Positions 1-11,664 of a DNA stretch of 64,000 nt are shown in pieces; the stretch's first letter is position 1, and each line of letters starts with the position of its first letter. This DNA comes from Gonapodya prolifera JEL478. Lineage: Eukaryota > Monoblepharomycota > Monoblepharidomycetes > Monoblepharidales > Gonapodyaceae. A program made the translations under genes and the position numbers. The stretch spans positions 97,093-161,092 of the forward strand of contig KQ965787.1 of assembly GCA_001574975.1 (NCBI GenBank), written 5' to 3'. Below the pieces are notes generated by a model. That model was not told the DNA's origin and made no database searches. It was given only the letters and a program-made list of their open reading frames with translations.

Positions 1-395
1 ATTTTCGTTACCTGTCAAAAAATGGCCTTCACCGAATCGGTGATGACCAATTTTCTGCATTTTCATTATCTGTCGAAAAAATAACAATTTTCTGTATTTT
101 TGTTACCTGTCAAAAAATGGCCTTCATTGAATTGGTGATGACCTATTTCCTGCATTTTCATTACCTGTCAAAAAATGGCCTTCACCGAATCGGTGATGAC
201 CAATTTTCTGCAGTTTCATTACCTGTCAAAAAATGGCCTTCACCAAATCGGTGATGACCAATTTTCTGCATTTTCATTATCTATTGAAAAAATACCAATT
301 TTCTGTATTTTTGTTACCTGTCAAATAATGGCTTTCACCGAATCGGTGATGACCAATTTTCTACATTTTTGTTACCTGTCAAAAAATGGTTCGCA
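1..395. repeat. 58-bp tandem repeat with palindromic core
   Basis: About seven head-to-tail units of roughly 57-58 bp occupy the window edge. Each carries ACCTGTCAAAAAATGG, then the near-perfect palindrome CACCGAATCGGTG, then a T-rich run. Two units (near 68 and 278) are shortened and lack the palindrome block. Units differ by a few point changes. Short reading frames cross the array but simply repeat its period and are not credible genes. The array probably extends left of the window. Confidence 0.85.
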
Positions 396-439
396 GATAT
401 ATTGGCAATCGATTCCCTGATTTATTAACTTGCTTTGTC

Positions 440-2240
440 GGGGTCCACATTTCACTTTTTATAAGTGCTGCGGCCAGCCCGTGTGTCCCTGAGGGATCAC
501 GTACCAAGACTTTTACCAAGACTTTTATTCAATTTCGGTAGTCTCAGCACAGTTAACAATCAGCGTCAAGGGTATATTTCTCATAAGAAGGATTGGCTGG
601 TTCTAAGCCCTAAGCTTTACACCATTATACCAACTCACTTCCTTTTACCAGAGTCCATCTGATCGCGCTGACGCTTCCTGCAGACGTCAGACTTGTGACC
701 CTGCTTCCCACAATAATTACAGTTCCCATTGAACTTTTGTCCCGTGGGAGAGCCAAACTTGACTTTCTTTGCTCCGCCCTCCTTTCCAGAGGACGAGCTG
801 CCCCCGTTGTCATTGCGCTGGCGCTTGGACCCCTTCATGGCATTGAGGTGTCCGCCGCCCTTGCCGTTTGACGAGGCTAGACTGGCCTGAGAGTCGGTCC
901 GCTTGAGGTGCCACTCCGGCTCACCTCCCGAGCTGTCCTTGGGCTTACCCAACGCTCGAGGCTTAGGCCCCAGTTTCTGACCCTCTTGAGGAGTGATGTT
1001 GTAGAGAAACTTAGCAATGTCGCCATGCTTGGTAATTGGAAACCTGCCAGAGAGGCACGCGCGCTCTTCGATCTTTGCCCAGTTTGCTGCTCCCACACCG
1101 TGCTGAAACGCCTTGAGTTTCTCGTACTCAATGACGGACGGTGGTGGTGGCGACTGGATGTAGAGCAGATTCCCATACGTGCACACCTCCTCGGCGAGCG
1201 CCCCGCGGCGTTTGAAGAGCGTGTGGATGCTCACGGCGCTGCCATCCTCAGCGACGTCCCAGTTCCCGTTGAGCTCCCGTGATCGGCGCTCGCAGAACTT
1301 GTTGTCACAGTACAGCATGGCCATGACCCACCGTATGGCGGCGTCAACTGAGTCCGGCAGTAGCGTGCCATCTCGAGGGTAGAAGTCCCCAGGGTGCGAG
1401 TGTTGGTGCCATGACTCTTGCATCTCCGGCGTCAGGAAGTACTCCGGGATGAGGTTGACCACCTCCGCTACCGTGATGGGCACTAACCGACTTTCTGCTG
1501 TTGCAATGAACCTCTTGAAACTCGTAGACAGGTTGTTGAGGTCGATGCAATCAAGCTTGACCTTGGGGAGCTTCTTGGAGACGTCCAGGCTGAACGGCAA
1601 AGTTGCATGCGGCTCTTGCGGCCGTGCCTCGACTCGTCCTGCGTCCTCCATGACACGCGACATGACCTCACGCTCTTCTTTAGTCCAGCTAATATAGATA
1701 GCTGCAGGATCAGTTAGAACTGTATCCAAGCGCAAGTTTGCTGCAGTGTCATTAAGCTCACCGTTCATCTTTGCGTCAACCCTGTGGGAGTATCCCTTGA
1801 GCGGAGGCGGAAGTCTGAGCTTGACTCTTGAATCTTTGCCACCCGAGCCCAAGGTTGGAGTACCGGTCCCATCTTGGGATGGAGGAGTTGGCGTCTTGCG
1901 CCCGAATGCATCTTCCTGTGAGATCCAAGTCAATAGTGACGTTGGGGTTGACCTCTTCTCTGCTATCGTTGTCATTGCCCCGATTCTTTGGGTCGACGGC
2001 CGGTGGGTTTGGAACCTCGCCGGTGTCGTCAGCTCCTCCCGTAAGGGGATTGAGCTCTTCATTGGATGGAGGGTCTCGCTCAGGATTATCACTCATATTC
2101 CGCTCCGATCGCACTGATGGCACACAATCAACGTTAGAACGTTTGATTTATTGAGAAAAACAGGTGGATTACAATCAGCGAAGGTCTGTTTTGCCTTTTC
2201 GATCGCCGATCTCTNTTTGCCTTTTCGATCGCCGATCTCT
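440..2240 (-). mobile_element. LTR-retrotransposon gag fossil (partial)
   Basis: A gag-like region on the minus strand carries a retroviral-type zinc knuckle of the form CX2CX4HX4C, seen as CNYCGKQGHKSDVC near 665-710. A basic, Ser/Gly-rich stretch precedes it, and the upstream part resembles a capsid-type region. No protease, reverse transcriptase or integrase is visible in the window and no convincing pair of LTRs could be drawn, so Ty3/gypsy versus Ty1/copia cannot be settled. Treat it as an incomplete, relatively young-looking fossil. The ends are approximate. Confidence 0.6.
2189..2240. repeat. 25-bp direct repeat flanking a single N
   Basis: The sequence TTTGCCTTTTCGATCGCCGA with its short tail occurs twice, immediately before and after one N at 2215. 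Identical sequence on both sides of a one-base gap is typical of two contig ends merged without collapsing their overlap. It may therefore be an assembly artefact rather than a biological duplication. It lies between the gag fossil and the stop codon of the lipase gene. Confidence 0.8.
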
Positions 2241-3805
2241 TCACCCAGCCTGAAGGCTCGTTGCTACGAGTCCTCCGGTCGTCTCCCCAAATGTAGTAGG
2301 GTTACTACGGGAGTTAGTCGTTAGGGTAAGATTAGTTTTGAGTATGGAATAGCTCTGTTGTTCGTCTAGTACATGTGCTATATATTGACCGGTTCCGAGG
2401 GCTACTGTGGTCACGACGCCTACCGGCGCCCACAACGCCAATCCCTTCGGACCACTCCCTGGCGGACTGTAGTAGTTCCGCCACAAGATGAGTTTCTTGT
2501 AGCATATGAGTAGAGCTCCCATTATTGCCACACCTACAGCAGTGATTGACATAGAAGTTACCAGACTATCCCCAAGTAACATTGCAGATGGTCCAGTGGC
2601 AACTCCTGCAATTCCTCCAAAAAGAAGGTAGAACTGCCACATAACTCTGTGAACATCTGCCACAGTCTGCTCCAACAAAAGGTTTTCCACTCCAGACATG
2701 ACCACAGTTGCACTGACAATGTTTGTCTGCTCCTTGCTCACTGGTTGATTGTCCATCTCATGAACAACATCCCTGTTGCACTCTACTAAGTTACTAATGG
2801 TAGTATTGTCATGCAACCATTTCCCCATGACCTGAAGAACCAAAAACCAGATGTTGACGTGCATCATCAAATTCTGCAAAAAAGTCTTCCTTCTTTCATC
2901 ATTATCAGTGAGTGATACAATTGAGTTCAGGAATCTTGCAATTGATAGTCCAAGGTTATGTTGCAGGATGGGTCCATTAAACAATTGACTCAGAGCTGAT
3001 TTGGTGATGAGGAAGGTTTTAGTCCTGGGTTGTTGCTTGCAATTTTCACCATGATTTACTCCTGCAATGGTATGGTTTTCTTGAATGCAAGAATTAGTCA
3101 ATGGATGCTGCTAAATGGAACAAGTGTGTTTGTAAGATTTGTCTGTGCAGAGGATCAACTCATGATGATCTACCTGGTTACCTTGTACTATAACAAGATT
3201 GAGAACAAAGGGGGCAGTTTCTATGAAGTTCCTCCAAGGAAATCCTGACATGTTCAGCCACTCCCATGAATCTGTGAATCGACTCTGATTGACTTGATCT
3301 TCACTGTTCAAGTAATTGAGTGTCAGACTCTGAGACCTGTGTAGCAGTGCCTGCCAGCACTGAGCCATTATGTGGAGTTCCATAGAATAAAACACCTTGA
3401 GTGTTAAGAAACATGCTTGAATAGTACAAATTGCCACTGGCTTGCTTTAATATCTCCTTCACAAGGAGACCACCTAGACTGTGGGTAATCCACACAACAG
3501 GAGTGCAGCCCATTTTGGCAAGCTGGAGACTGTCCATAGTTAACTGAACTTTTGCACTGTCACTTGTGGATTTCAAGTTGTGCCAAACTGTCAGTATGCA
3601 GACTTGATTTATGTCAATGTTGGAGATATTCCACTCAGGATTATCAGAGAGCAAGCCACAGAGGACCCAATGAAGTTGACCTGATGCCAGCCAGCAGCCA
3701 AGTGTCCCTACCCTGTCTATTGAGCCCATGGATTAAAACAATGTCAAACTTGCAATTTGGGAGGTGGGAATGAGAGTAAATTGCAGGGACAACAGCTATA
3801 TTCAT
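2241..3805 (-). CDS. SERAC1-like alpha/beta hydrolase with membrane tail
   Basis: This is an alpha/beta hydrolase of the SERAC1/DUF676 type, a family of lipid-remodelling or organelle-linked serine hydrolases. The start at 3805 gives MNIAVVPAIYS and then FDIVLIHGL, the usual oxyanion-side HG motif. The nucleophile elbow is WITHSLGGLLVKEIL (GxSxG-type, S in THSLGG), followed by GVLFYGTPHNGS, a pattern characteristic of SERAC1 proteins. A later exon has ENHTIAGVNHG, which fits the catalytic-histidine region. The last exon (2241-about 3101) encodes two hydrophobic segments around 2480-2650, so the protein probably ends in a membrane anchor. Introns lie near 3111-3170 and in the 3600s, but the junction behind the HG motif is not fully resolved. 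Target lipid and organelle cannot be read from sequence. Confidence 0.65.
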
Positions 3806-5311
3806 TGTTACTGCTCAAGAGCACAGGGCAAACTTGGGTGGCTCCTTGCACTCACCAGGACAAATACGTGGACAATCGTTGTCACAGATGCCAGGACTGA
3901 CATTCACTAATGTGGAGTATATAGTGTAGTATGAGTGTTGGGTATTAGCTGCTGTGCCACTACTGTGGCCGCGGGTTTAGATGTGCACACCTGCAGGACG
4001 TGCCCTAAGTTTGGCATCACGTTCCTGCAGGTGAGTTCTATGCACATTACATCTTGCTATGTACATCTGATCATATATACACGTTCCTGCAGTTTACAGG
4101 CTCGTGCAGCTCACCTAGGTTATGTAGCAATTTTTGGCATAAAATCATGAAGGAGTAAAAAGATGGTATTCTTGCTCTGCAGCAAAGGTTGCATGGCCCA
4201 GCATCTTTGCTTGCAAGCATTGGTAGGTGTCTCCAAGGACATTCATGGGGTTTCGCCCCTGGACCCTCAAATAGGTCCTACAAAAGTCCATGGCTGCGTT
4301 TTCTGCCTCATCAAAGCTCTAATAGCAGGGCATAGTGAAGAGTGAGTGAATGCTTCTTTTTGGGTAAATGGCACCACACACACCACACAGTTTGTATACA
4401 ATGGAACAACATGTTCTCTGTTGTTTGGATCAGAAGGGAGAGGGGTCAGATTCTTGTCCAAATGCAAGCCATCACACTAAAACATTCCCACAAGATTCGC
4501 ACACAAAGGCGACTGCACGTTCGGCAATGCAGAAGGAACAATCGAAGAAGACTCCCATCCACTCACCATATCTGTCCCTGCCCTTCAACTTACTCCCTTC
4601 CCTCCCTTCCCTCCCCCAATCAATTGCCACCAATTCACTGCTCTTACCATGTTCGAACGTCGTTTTCGAAAACCAGGGAAGAAGAAACGGTGTGTTAGAT
4701 TCAGGTTGCAACGATCACAGAGTTCGGCAATGGAACCACTCAATACTCATCTTTAAAGACTCAATGTCACTCCATCCATGCTCTCTTCCCATGCTACTCG
4801 CTGGAAAGGGCTACTCAGGCCCCAACAAGCTACGTAACCAGCAGGCTTACCCGCGCGGGGCTGGGATCGGTGGACTGCGCCGGGCACGTTGCCGCGACAC
4901 GCCCGTCCCTGCTGTATAGAGCAGAGCAAACGCTGAGAAGCACCTGGACGTGCACGCGACGGGCGGGAGCAATGGGTGACAACGAATGTGGCACTAACTG
5001 GCGCGTTTTGTTGAGGTCTAATCTTCGCATGCACGGATCACGCTCGAAAATGCCATTTACACTTCATCTCATAAATTTTAGGGAAGGATGTGCTCCTCTC
5101 ACTTCTGTTCGCAATGGTGGCCCCAAAAATACATCAACAAGAGTGTAGCAACGCATGAATGCACGTCTATGTACAAAACGGATCTACAACAGGCACGGTG
5201 AGTCGTAGTTTCATCGGGTAAATATATCACAAAAAAGAAAGGCGGAATAAATCTGAAAACATGGTGGTATGAGGGTGTGGTGGGAGAATCACGCCCGTTG
5301 ATGTCGTCATC
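3806..5311. other. Intergenic, no gene supported
   Basis: Around 1.5 kb between the lipase and the GRAM-VASt gene. It holds only short overlapping frames without recognisable motifs, plus a pyrimidine-rich stretch near 4560-4620. It is likely shared 5' flank of the lipase and 3' flank of the neighbour. No RNA gene or mobile element was recognised. Confidence 0.5.
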
Positions 5312-8300
5312 CTAAGGTGCAGTTCCCGAGCCAGCTTCACCACTGCCAGCGCCAGCGCCAGTGAGCTCGCCAATATCTTTCTCCAGATCCGCAAGCAACA
5401 CGTGCACCTCTGCAGCTCTCTTCCGGAGCTCGGCCACTTTCGCCCTTCCCAAGTCCGCCTCCGCCGGTGCACTGGAGTCCATAAACAGGGGTACCCGTGG
5501 TACTCCTGCTGCCCCCGCCACGTCTCTCCCGGCAGCCAAGTAGTTGGCGGGACCCCTATTATTGTTCACGACGGCCAGCGCAAGCATCGTCCGGTCCAAG
5601 TTCGCATTGGTCACTGAGGCCCAATAAAGGCTTGTGAAGGTGACGCTGCACGCAACGGCTAGGACGGCCATCACCACTGCTATACCAAACATGCTGATCC
5701 CGTCGCGACTCCTCCGGCGAGACCGGGTCGATGTGACATCGTCGGATGTGGTGGACGTGGCAGATGTGAGGAGGTAAGTGAGCCAGTTGAGGAAAGCCGT
5801 CACGAGGCGGTCCCATGCTGATTCAGGTCCTGTGCGGTCGGTGTGGGACGGCAGACGCGCGGCGGTGACGGTTGGCGGGGCGCGGATGGTGCCGTTCGCA
5901 GCAGGTGGGGCAATGGTGGAGGCAGAGCCGAGTTGGTTCATGATTTCGGTTTGGACACGTTTACCGTAGTCGACTTGGCCCTCGATTGCGGCCTTTTCGA
6001 TTTGCCCTGAAGAAGGGGACGGGGGGAGGTAAGTGGCGGGAACAGGGGTTTGGATAAAACACGATTCCTAAACAACCACGCCAACCCTGCAAAACGTACC
6101 ACTCAACAAACTCCTCCTCGACCAGTCCAATTTCGTCGTGATGAGCAACTGCGACTGACCGTTGCCCAGGCTTGTGATGCAGTACCTAATCTCGACGACA
6201 TCAGATAACCGCCACGAAACCTCGTACCCCATTCACGAAGACTCACTTGCACGCGATGGAGAAGGTGTCGCCAAGGGGTACTTTCGGGGTGCGCACGACG
6301 GTGTCGACGACGTATAGGCTTCAGGGTGGGGTGATGGGAGTCAAAATGCTGCAACAAACACAGCAATATAGAACGCCTTACTTACCCAGGCCCAGCTTTT
6401 ACGAGCGTCTGTTCCTCCCGCGACGGCGTGCGCGGGTCTAGCACCACACCATTGTGAGCACCTCACACCCCTCACACCTCCTTCCACAACTCAAACTCAC
6501 ACATCGGCACTTTCACAAAATAATCAATCGCTCTCCTCGTCCACCCCTCCGGCCCCGCATCGATGGTCTTGCGGTCCCACTTGGGCAACGCGACGACCTC
6601 GCTTCCCCTACCCCTCTGCGCCGCGCACCACGCGGCGCCCTTCCCGGGGGCATCCTCTTCGCCGAATATGGAAAGAAGCAGCGCGCGAGGCGTGGTGGGA
6701 AACGTGGCGCGCAGGACCGTGTGCACGTGGTGGTCCGTGCAGCCGCATGTCGTGGGAGCCGGGAAAGCCGGGCGGGGTGGTGGGGTTACGGTGATGGGAG
6801 GGGTAGACCCGGTTTTTGTTGGTGTTGGAACAGAGGCGGCGGCGCCAGTGATGGGTGGGATCGACGGTACCACTGCCGGCGCAGCGACGGGATTGAGTGA
6901 CGGTGACGCGCCACGTCCAGGGTCGCTCGGGCGCCGTTTCTTCCCCGCTGTTGCGCCGTCAGTCACTCGGGGGAGGGTCTGCGCCTGTGTCTGGGCGACT
7001 GTCCCCGAAGCAGGCTGCGTATCAGAAAGCGACCCCGACGAGCGCCCCTCGGTCTCCTCAGCGGCTGGCGGGGCATGGAGGAAGTTGGGCACGAGTTTGT
7101 CCTTGATGATGGACATGGTGGATTGTACGGGTGTGGGGCACACGGTTGTCGGTGCGATGGTGAGGGAGGCGGGTGTGAAGGACGTCGCGGTATCGGATTG
7201 CTTCACGGAGCGGAAGAACCCCGACGAGGAAGCGGGCGGTGCGGGGGCAGGGGCGGGGACAGCGGGAGCGGGAGCGGAAGTGTCAAGGGGAGAGGTAGGC
7301 AGCTCGAGCGTGCCCTGTGTGGGAGAGGACGACTGTTCCGTGTGCAGGTCGGACGCGGAGGAGGTGCTTCGTGAGAGGGAGGTGTCTTTGCCGGCGATCT
7401 GGGGGAAGTGGTGGGATGGTGAGTGGTGTGAACACGTGGAACAGGAGCAGAACACCCTTTCCCAACACTGCCCCCACCCACCCCCCGCCCTCAAACACAC
7501 GCAACTTACCCTTAGTGCCATTTTCCACGCGTCAACAACCGCCGCCAACACCTTCTCCCTCTTCATAACCACCCCAAACACGTACTTGAACCCGTCCTGG
7601 TCCGTGACTTTAATCCCGGACGCGACTTTCAGGACGGCCACGGGCGCGACCGCGGGTGCGCGCTCGACGGACACGATGCGGTCCCAGGAGAGGATCACTT
7701 TGGCGACGCGCGTGAAGGATTTGCCAAAGAAGCAGAAGTAGGAGGGTGTGAGGTAGATTTTGCCGCGCGCGGACGGGGTCGATTCGAAGGAGGCGGAGAA
7801 ATCTGTAAGGGGGGTAGTGGAGTGGGGGGGAGGAAGGGGAGATGGCGTGAGCACTTTTTGCAACGATGACGGTGGCAGTAGATCTTTCCCACTCCGCAGT
7901 CGAGTATTCGCCTCCAGGTACTTGTTGGTGACTGGCATTCAGCCCCCTCTATTCCTCGTCCATGCTTCCCATTCACACCCCTCCCTCGTCTGTTCCCCGC
8001 ACCCCCCCTGACCACCCCCCATCCATCCCCCATCCCCCACCAACGCACATGTCGTAACCAAATTGACCCCCACGCTCTCCCCCGCAGCCGTCAGGAGCAC
8101 GAGCTCGGGAAAGCGTTTGTCAAAGGTGCCTTGTTCTTTGGGGTAGATGACTTGTCTGGGGAGGTGGGAGTGGAGGAGGGTGGGGGGGCAGAGAGAGGGG
8201 GCAGGGAAGGTGGGGGGCGGGACACGTCAACGTCAGGCTGTTGTGGTGCGGTTGTGGGGCACGCCACACCGTCCGATCCACCCCCGGGTTCCTTCGCGCC

Positions 8301-9154
8301 CAGGCCTCGGTCCGCGTCTCCGCTCTGCGTAATAGACACCCTCGCTCCGCTACGACTCATGCGCTCCGCGGTATATTCGCCTCTGGCAGACATAGCAGCT
8401 CCGCACTGGTCCCTCGCTTCGCACTGCACATGTCGCCTCGGGCGGATGGCCTCCGTCAGCACGTCGCGGTGCTTACGCCTCGATGTTGCTCCGCGATGTT
8501 CCTCGGTCGGCGCTCTCGCACCCAGGCGTCGGGTTCGCTCCTCCACCCCGTTTGAACCCTAGCTCGCCAACCGCCAAGTCCCAACTCACTCTTGCTTTGA
8601 AATAAACGACTTGACAAAGATCTCTGCTACCCCTGGATGCTTTCCCTCGCTTCCGCCGACGGTGTCGAAGTCGCTTTCGCTGTCCTGGTGATGATGGCAC
8701 ACGCACGTCATTGCATGATGCAACACACGATACACATGCACATGTACACACACCCCACACAACGCAGCGCAGCGCAGCGCCAGAACAAGAGCAGTGTCAG
8801 CTGCGCTCGCATAAGCAGACAAGACATGACGGGACAGGTAACCCCGCTCACCAAATCGGACACCTCGTCCTGGGTGCTCTCGTGCCAGTCCACACTGGGT
8901 CTGGGCACCGCCTCTGTGTCGTCGTTGTACGCCGTTGTGTTGCCTTCCTCCGTCACCGCTTCGAGTGGCTGCGCAGTCTGCTGGCTTGACTTCGTGTGCC
9001 ACCTCTCCGCGAGTGCCACCATCGAGTCCTGGCCGATGCCCTGCGCTGCGCCCGTCTCGGTGGTCAGACCACCAACGCTGTCGTTGTCTCTCGCTGGATG
9101 GAGTGCGAGTCCTTGCATTGGCTGATATCCAAGCAGTTCATATATTTGCCACAC
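5312..9154 (-). CDS. GRAM-VASt sterol-transfer protein (LAM/GRAMD1 type)
   Basis: The gene encodes a lipid transfer protein anchored at ER contact sites. A GRAM domain is read from ARGKIYLTPSYFCFFGKSFT to DGFKYVFGVV (about 7520-7790). After a Ser/Thr/Pro-rich linker the VASt domain begins near 6780 with CGCTDHHVHTVLRATFP. It continues through WTRRAIDYFVKVPM, VDTVVRTPKVPLGDTFSIAC and GQSQLLITTKLDWSRRSLLS across introns near 6090-6450. GQIEKAAIEGQVDYGKRVQ precedes a basic stretch, one transmembrane helix (about 5640-5700) and a short coiled-coil C-terminus ending at 5312. Upstream exons join in phase: the segment with GTFDKRFPELVLLTAAGE (about 8070-8150) splices to TNKYLEANTRLRSG. Family members move sterol from plasma membrane to ER. 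The N-terminus is uncertain; 9154 is the farthest well-supported exon. Confidence 0.8.
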
Positions 9155-9428
9155 TTTCAGGGTTGCGCGGGATTAGGATTTTGGAGTTTACCCGGTCAAG
9201 GTCCACTTGCCATCGCCAGCTTACCTTTGCACAGTATGTACACCACGCCCTCGTTACTACACTTCTTTCCCCCTTCTTGGCACCCGCACCTCTCCGCCCA
9301 TCTCCGCCCATCTCCGCGGCTTTCCTCTCGCCCACTGCACCACCCGTCCCCGCGTTCCTTTGCATCCGCGTGCATCCGCGGACGATTGACTTTTAGCCGA
9401 CCCAGTTTTACCCGTCCGGGCGTACCTC

Positions 9429-9979
9429 TTACATGTTCACGTAACTCCGGACATTCGGTTTTGTTCCCGTGTTCCGGGCATCCCAAATGCCGCTGACCAA
9501 TCTTTGGATCTTGGCGTGGGGCCAATCTCTGAAGACTCCATCGGGGGCAGGCAATCCGATGAGATAGAAGGACACACAAGCAGCGCGATCGCATCGTGCT
9601 TCGTTAGTACGTTCTCCTTCCGAGTCGGGAAACACCGATGAGGCCGAGTCCTCGCCGAGGACACGAGCGAAGAGGGCGTCCGCCCTCGGTGAATAACCAG
9701 CGAACCCGGAATACGGATGTACTCGTCGCGGAGCGTGTCTTTGACATCGAGGACGAAGCGCCGAGCGCTGACCGGGCTCATGCGGTGCACGTGCGCGTGT
9801 AATGTGGTGATGTTTCGTAACCGAACGGCTACAACAAAAAACGAGTTTCCTAGACGGTAGACGCGACGAAATTGGGATGCGATGTGGTGGGAGGAGCCGT
9901 CAGCCGAGAAATCTTTTCGGCCCCCCAAAGTTTTCTTATCCCCGCCCCAACCTTTCTTACGCCGCCCACACCATTTCAT
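9429..9979 (-). other. Coding-looking but unassigned stretch
   Basis: Two overlapping minus-strand frames both read as plausible protein: one with ARRFVLDVKDTLRDEYIRIP (about 9700-9790) and one with DGVFRDWPHAKIQRLVSGIW (about 9480-9560). They could be exons of a short separate gene, or a far N-terminal part of the GRAM-VASt gene just downstream. No domain was recognised and no clean splice could be drawn between the frames, so no gene model is offered. Confidence 0.25.
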
Positions 9980-10254
9980 TTAACGCATTAAAAGCTTCGG
10001 TGCTCCAGATAGCTTCCTGTAGTGTAAATTCATCTCAAAGCATTGAAAAGCTCATTTAGAGTTGGCGAGGGTTGCTGAGTGATACCGTGGGAACGCGCAG
10101 GGCGAGCGAGAGACGAGACCAAGACAGAGGGAGCCGAGCTACGAAAAAGAGCCTAGTGGTCACATCAAGTGACTGGGGAGACGAAACGAGCTCGGAGACG
10201 AGCAAGACGAGTTTGCACGCTCTGCTCTAACTATTCTCACCCACATCACAACGG

Positions 10255-11491
10255 CAGGTTTCTGGCAACCCCAAGTTCAACCTGGACCCCCAGCTCGCCA
10301 ACTTCGAAAACGCTGAGTTCTGCATCGGCGGTAGCCAGTGCGGATTCTAGGTCCTGTTTGGCAAAAATATGCCACTGGATACTGCGGGGAAACTCGTTGG
10401 GAATGTCATCAGTGGGACCCGCGAGCGTGTTGGAGATGCTTGGTACACGTCCGGTGTGACGCTCAGAAGTGGCGTGTGCTAGAGCATGTTGTGGTCCAAT
10501 TTGCAAAAAGTGAGTGATGAGGTGTTCCCAATCGGGGATTAAGTGACATCGAAACCTTTTTCACACTCACTGTTTTAACAGCACATTTACCCCATTTTTT
10601 TCCGCAACCGGTGGATGGAACCTGCTTGCAACCGGAGATAAAGATGTCAAATCCTATTTGGACATTCAGAGTGTTCCGTTTTGTGGGAAGACGCAATACC
10701 AGACGTGAGTTGCTGCGTCGCTGCACAATTATTAGAACCAACGATTGCGAGTGGCACTGCGGACTAACCTTTGACCCATTGCATTCACCACCAGAACGTC
10801 GACAACATTCGGAATGAACTGCGACACGGCAGATTCGAACCACCTGTGCACGAGCCCAGCCTCCCCCGTATTGTCAGGCAATCCAGTCAATCAGTTCAAG
10901 ATGGGTCTGTCGTATCAGGGACAGGCGGACGAGCAGGCCTATAACCCCTTTCTTGGGCTGCTTCAAGCGAAATCAAACGAGGCTTCTGGTCAATCTCAAA
11001 GCTACGAACTCTGGACTCTTGACCCTCACACGCCGACCAAGAAAATGTACACCTTCAACAACTTCAAGAACTCAGTCAACTTGTATCTCAAAGTGGGTCC
11101 TTTTTTGGATCAGCACCAAACTGAAGCGATCCAGAATAAGATTGGGGTATCATTGAGGTGGGTCATCTTCCCAGGTTGCGTGCATCGTTGATCCGTGCTC
11201 ATTTCGACTATCCGCGTCACGAATCATTGAGGTGGGTCATCTTCCCAGGTTGCGTGCATCGTTGATCCGTGCTCATTTCGACTATCCGCGTCACGAATTA
11301 GATATTCAATCACTGAGGCCCCAGCAACATGCTCCACGACAAGTATCATCGATGGTTTGCTCACGTTGGGCTCAGTAGGAGCTGAAGGCTTCTTCTCAGG
11401 CCTCTTTGAGAATGTTGCCTCAGCGGTATCAAAGACCTTTGAGACTGCTAATGGTGTTGTTTCGATTGCGCAAGGAAGCTGTGGATTCTAA
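10255..11491 (+). CDS. Unrecognised protein with cysteine-containing segments
   Basis: At least three exons read well. One begins at about 10581 with TFTPFFSATGGWNLLATGDK. The next (about 10796-11147) contains FGMNCDTADSNHLCTSPASP and YELWTLDPHTPTKKMYTFN. A final exon, entered near 11315, reads ATCSTTSIIDGLLTLGSVGA and ends at 11491. An upstream candidate exon at 10255 contains NPKFNLDPQLANFENAEFC, but the exon chain between 10340 and 10520 is not resolved, so the true start is unknown and the locus could be partly decayed. Paired cysteines suggest an extracytosolic protein, but no signal peptide was found. No family was recognised. Confidence 0.4.
11151..11298 (+). repeat. Perfect 74-bp tandem duplication in an intron
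   Basis: Bases 11151-11224 are repeated exactly at 11225-11298. The unit begins CATTGAGGTGGGTCATCTTC and ends TCCGCGTCACGAAT. It sits at the donor side of the last intron of the unrecognised gene, so the intron is lengthened without changing the exons if the donor at 11147 is used. Total identity suggests a very recent duplication or an assembly artefact. Confidence 0.9.
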
Positions 11492-11664
11492 CAAGTTATT
11501 GTAAAGCTTGCTCGAGTGGAGTTCAGTTTCTTGTACTATTTTGGTTACTTTGTGAAGTAAAACGCCCAACGGTTTACATTTCGCGATGAATTCGCAAATT
11601 TTGGGGATGAATGTCCCCCATCGCATTTCACCCGTCCTTCCACATCGCATTCACCCTTCACGCC

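Noticed and set aside
4368-4919. Plus-strand frame of 183 codons between lipase and GRAM-VASt gene
   Set aside because: No splice signals that extend it, no motif, irregular composition.
6563-7741. Long plus-strand open frame of 392 codons
   Set aside because: It is the antisense shadow of the GRAM-VASt exon; the minus strand carries conserved GRAM and VASt motifs while the plus frame is only composition-driven.
8280-8545. GC-rich stretch with frames on both strands, considered as a separate gene
   Set aside because: It lies between supported exons of the GRAM-VASt gene and is best read as its intron or variable linker.
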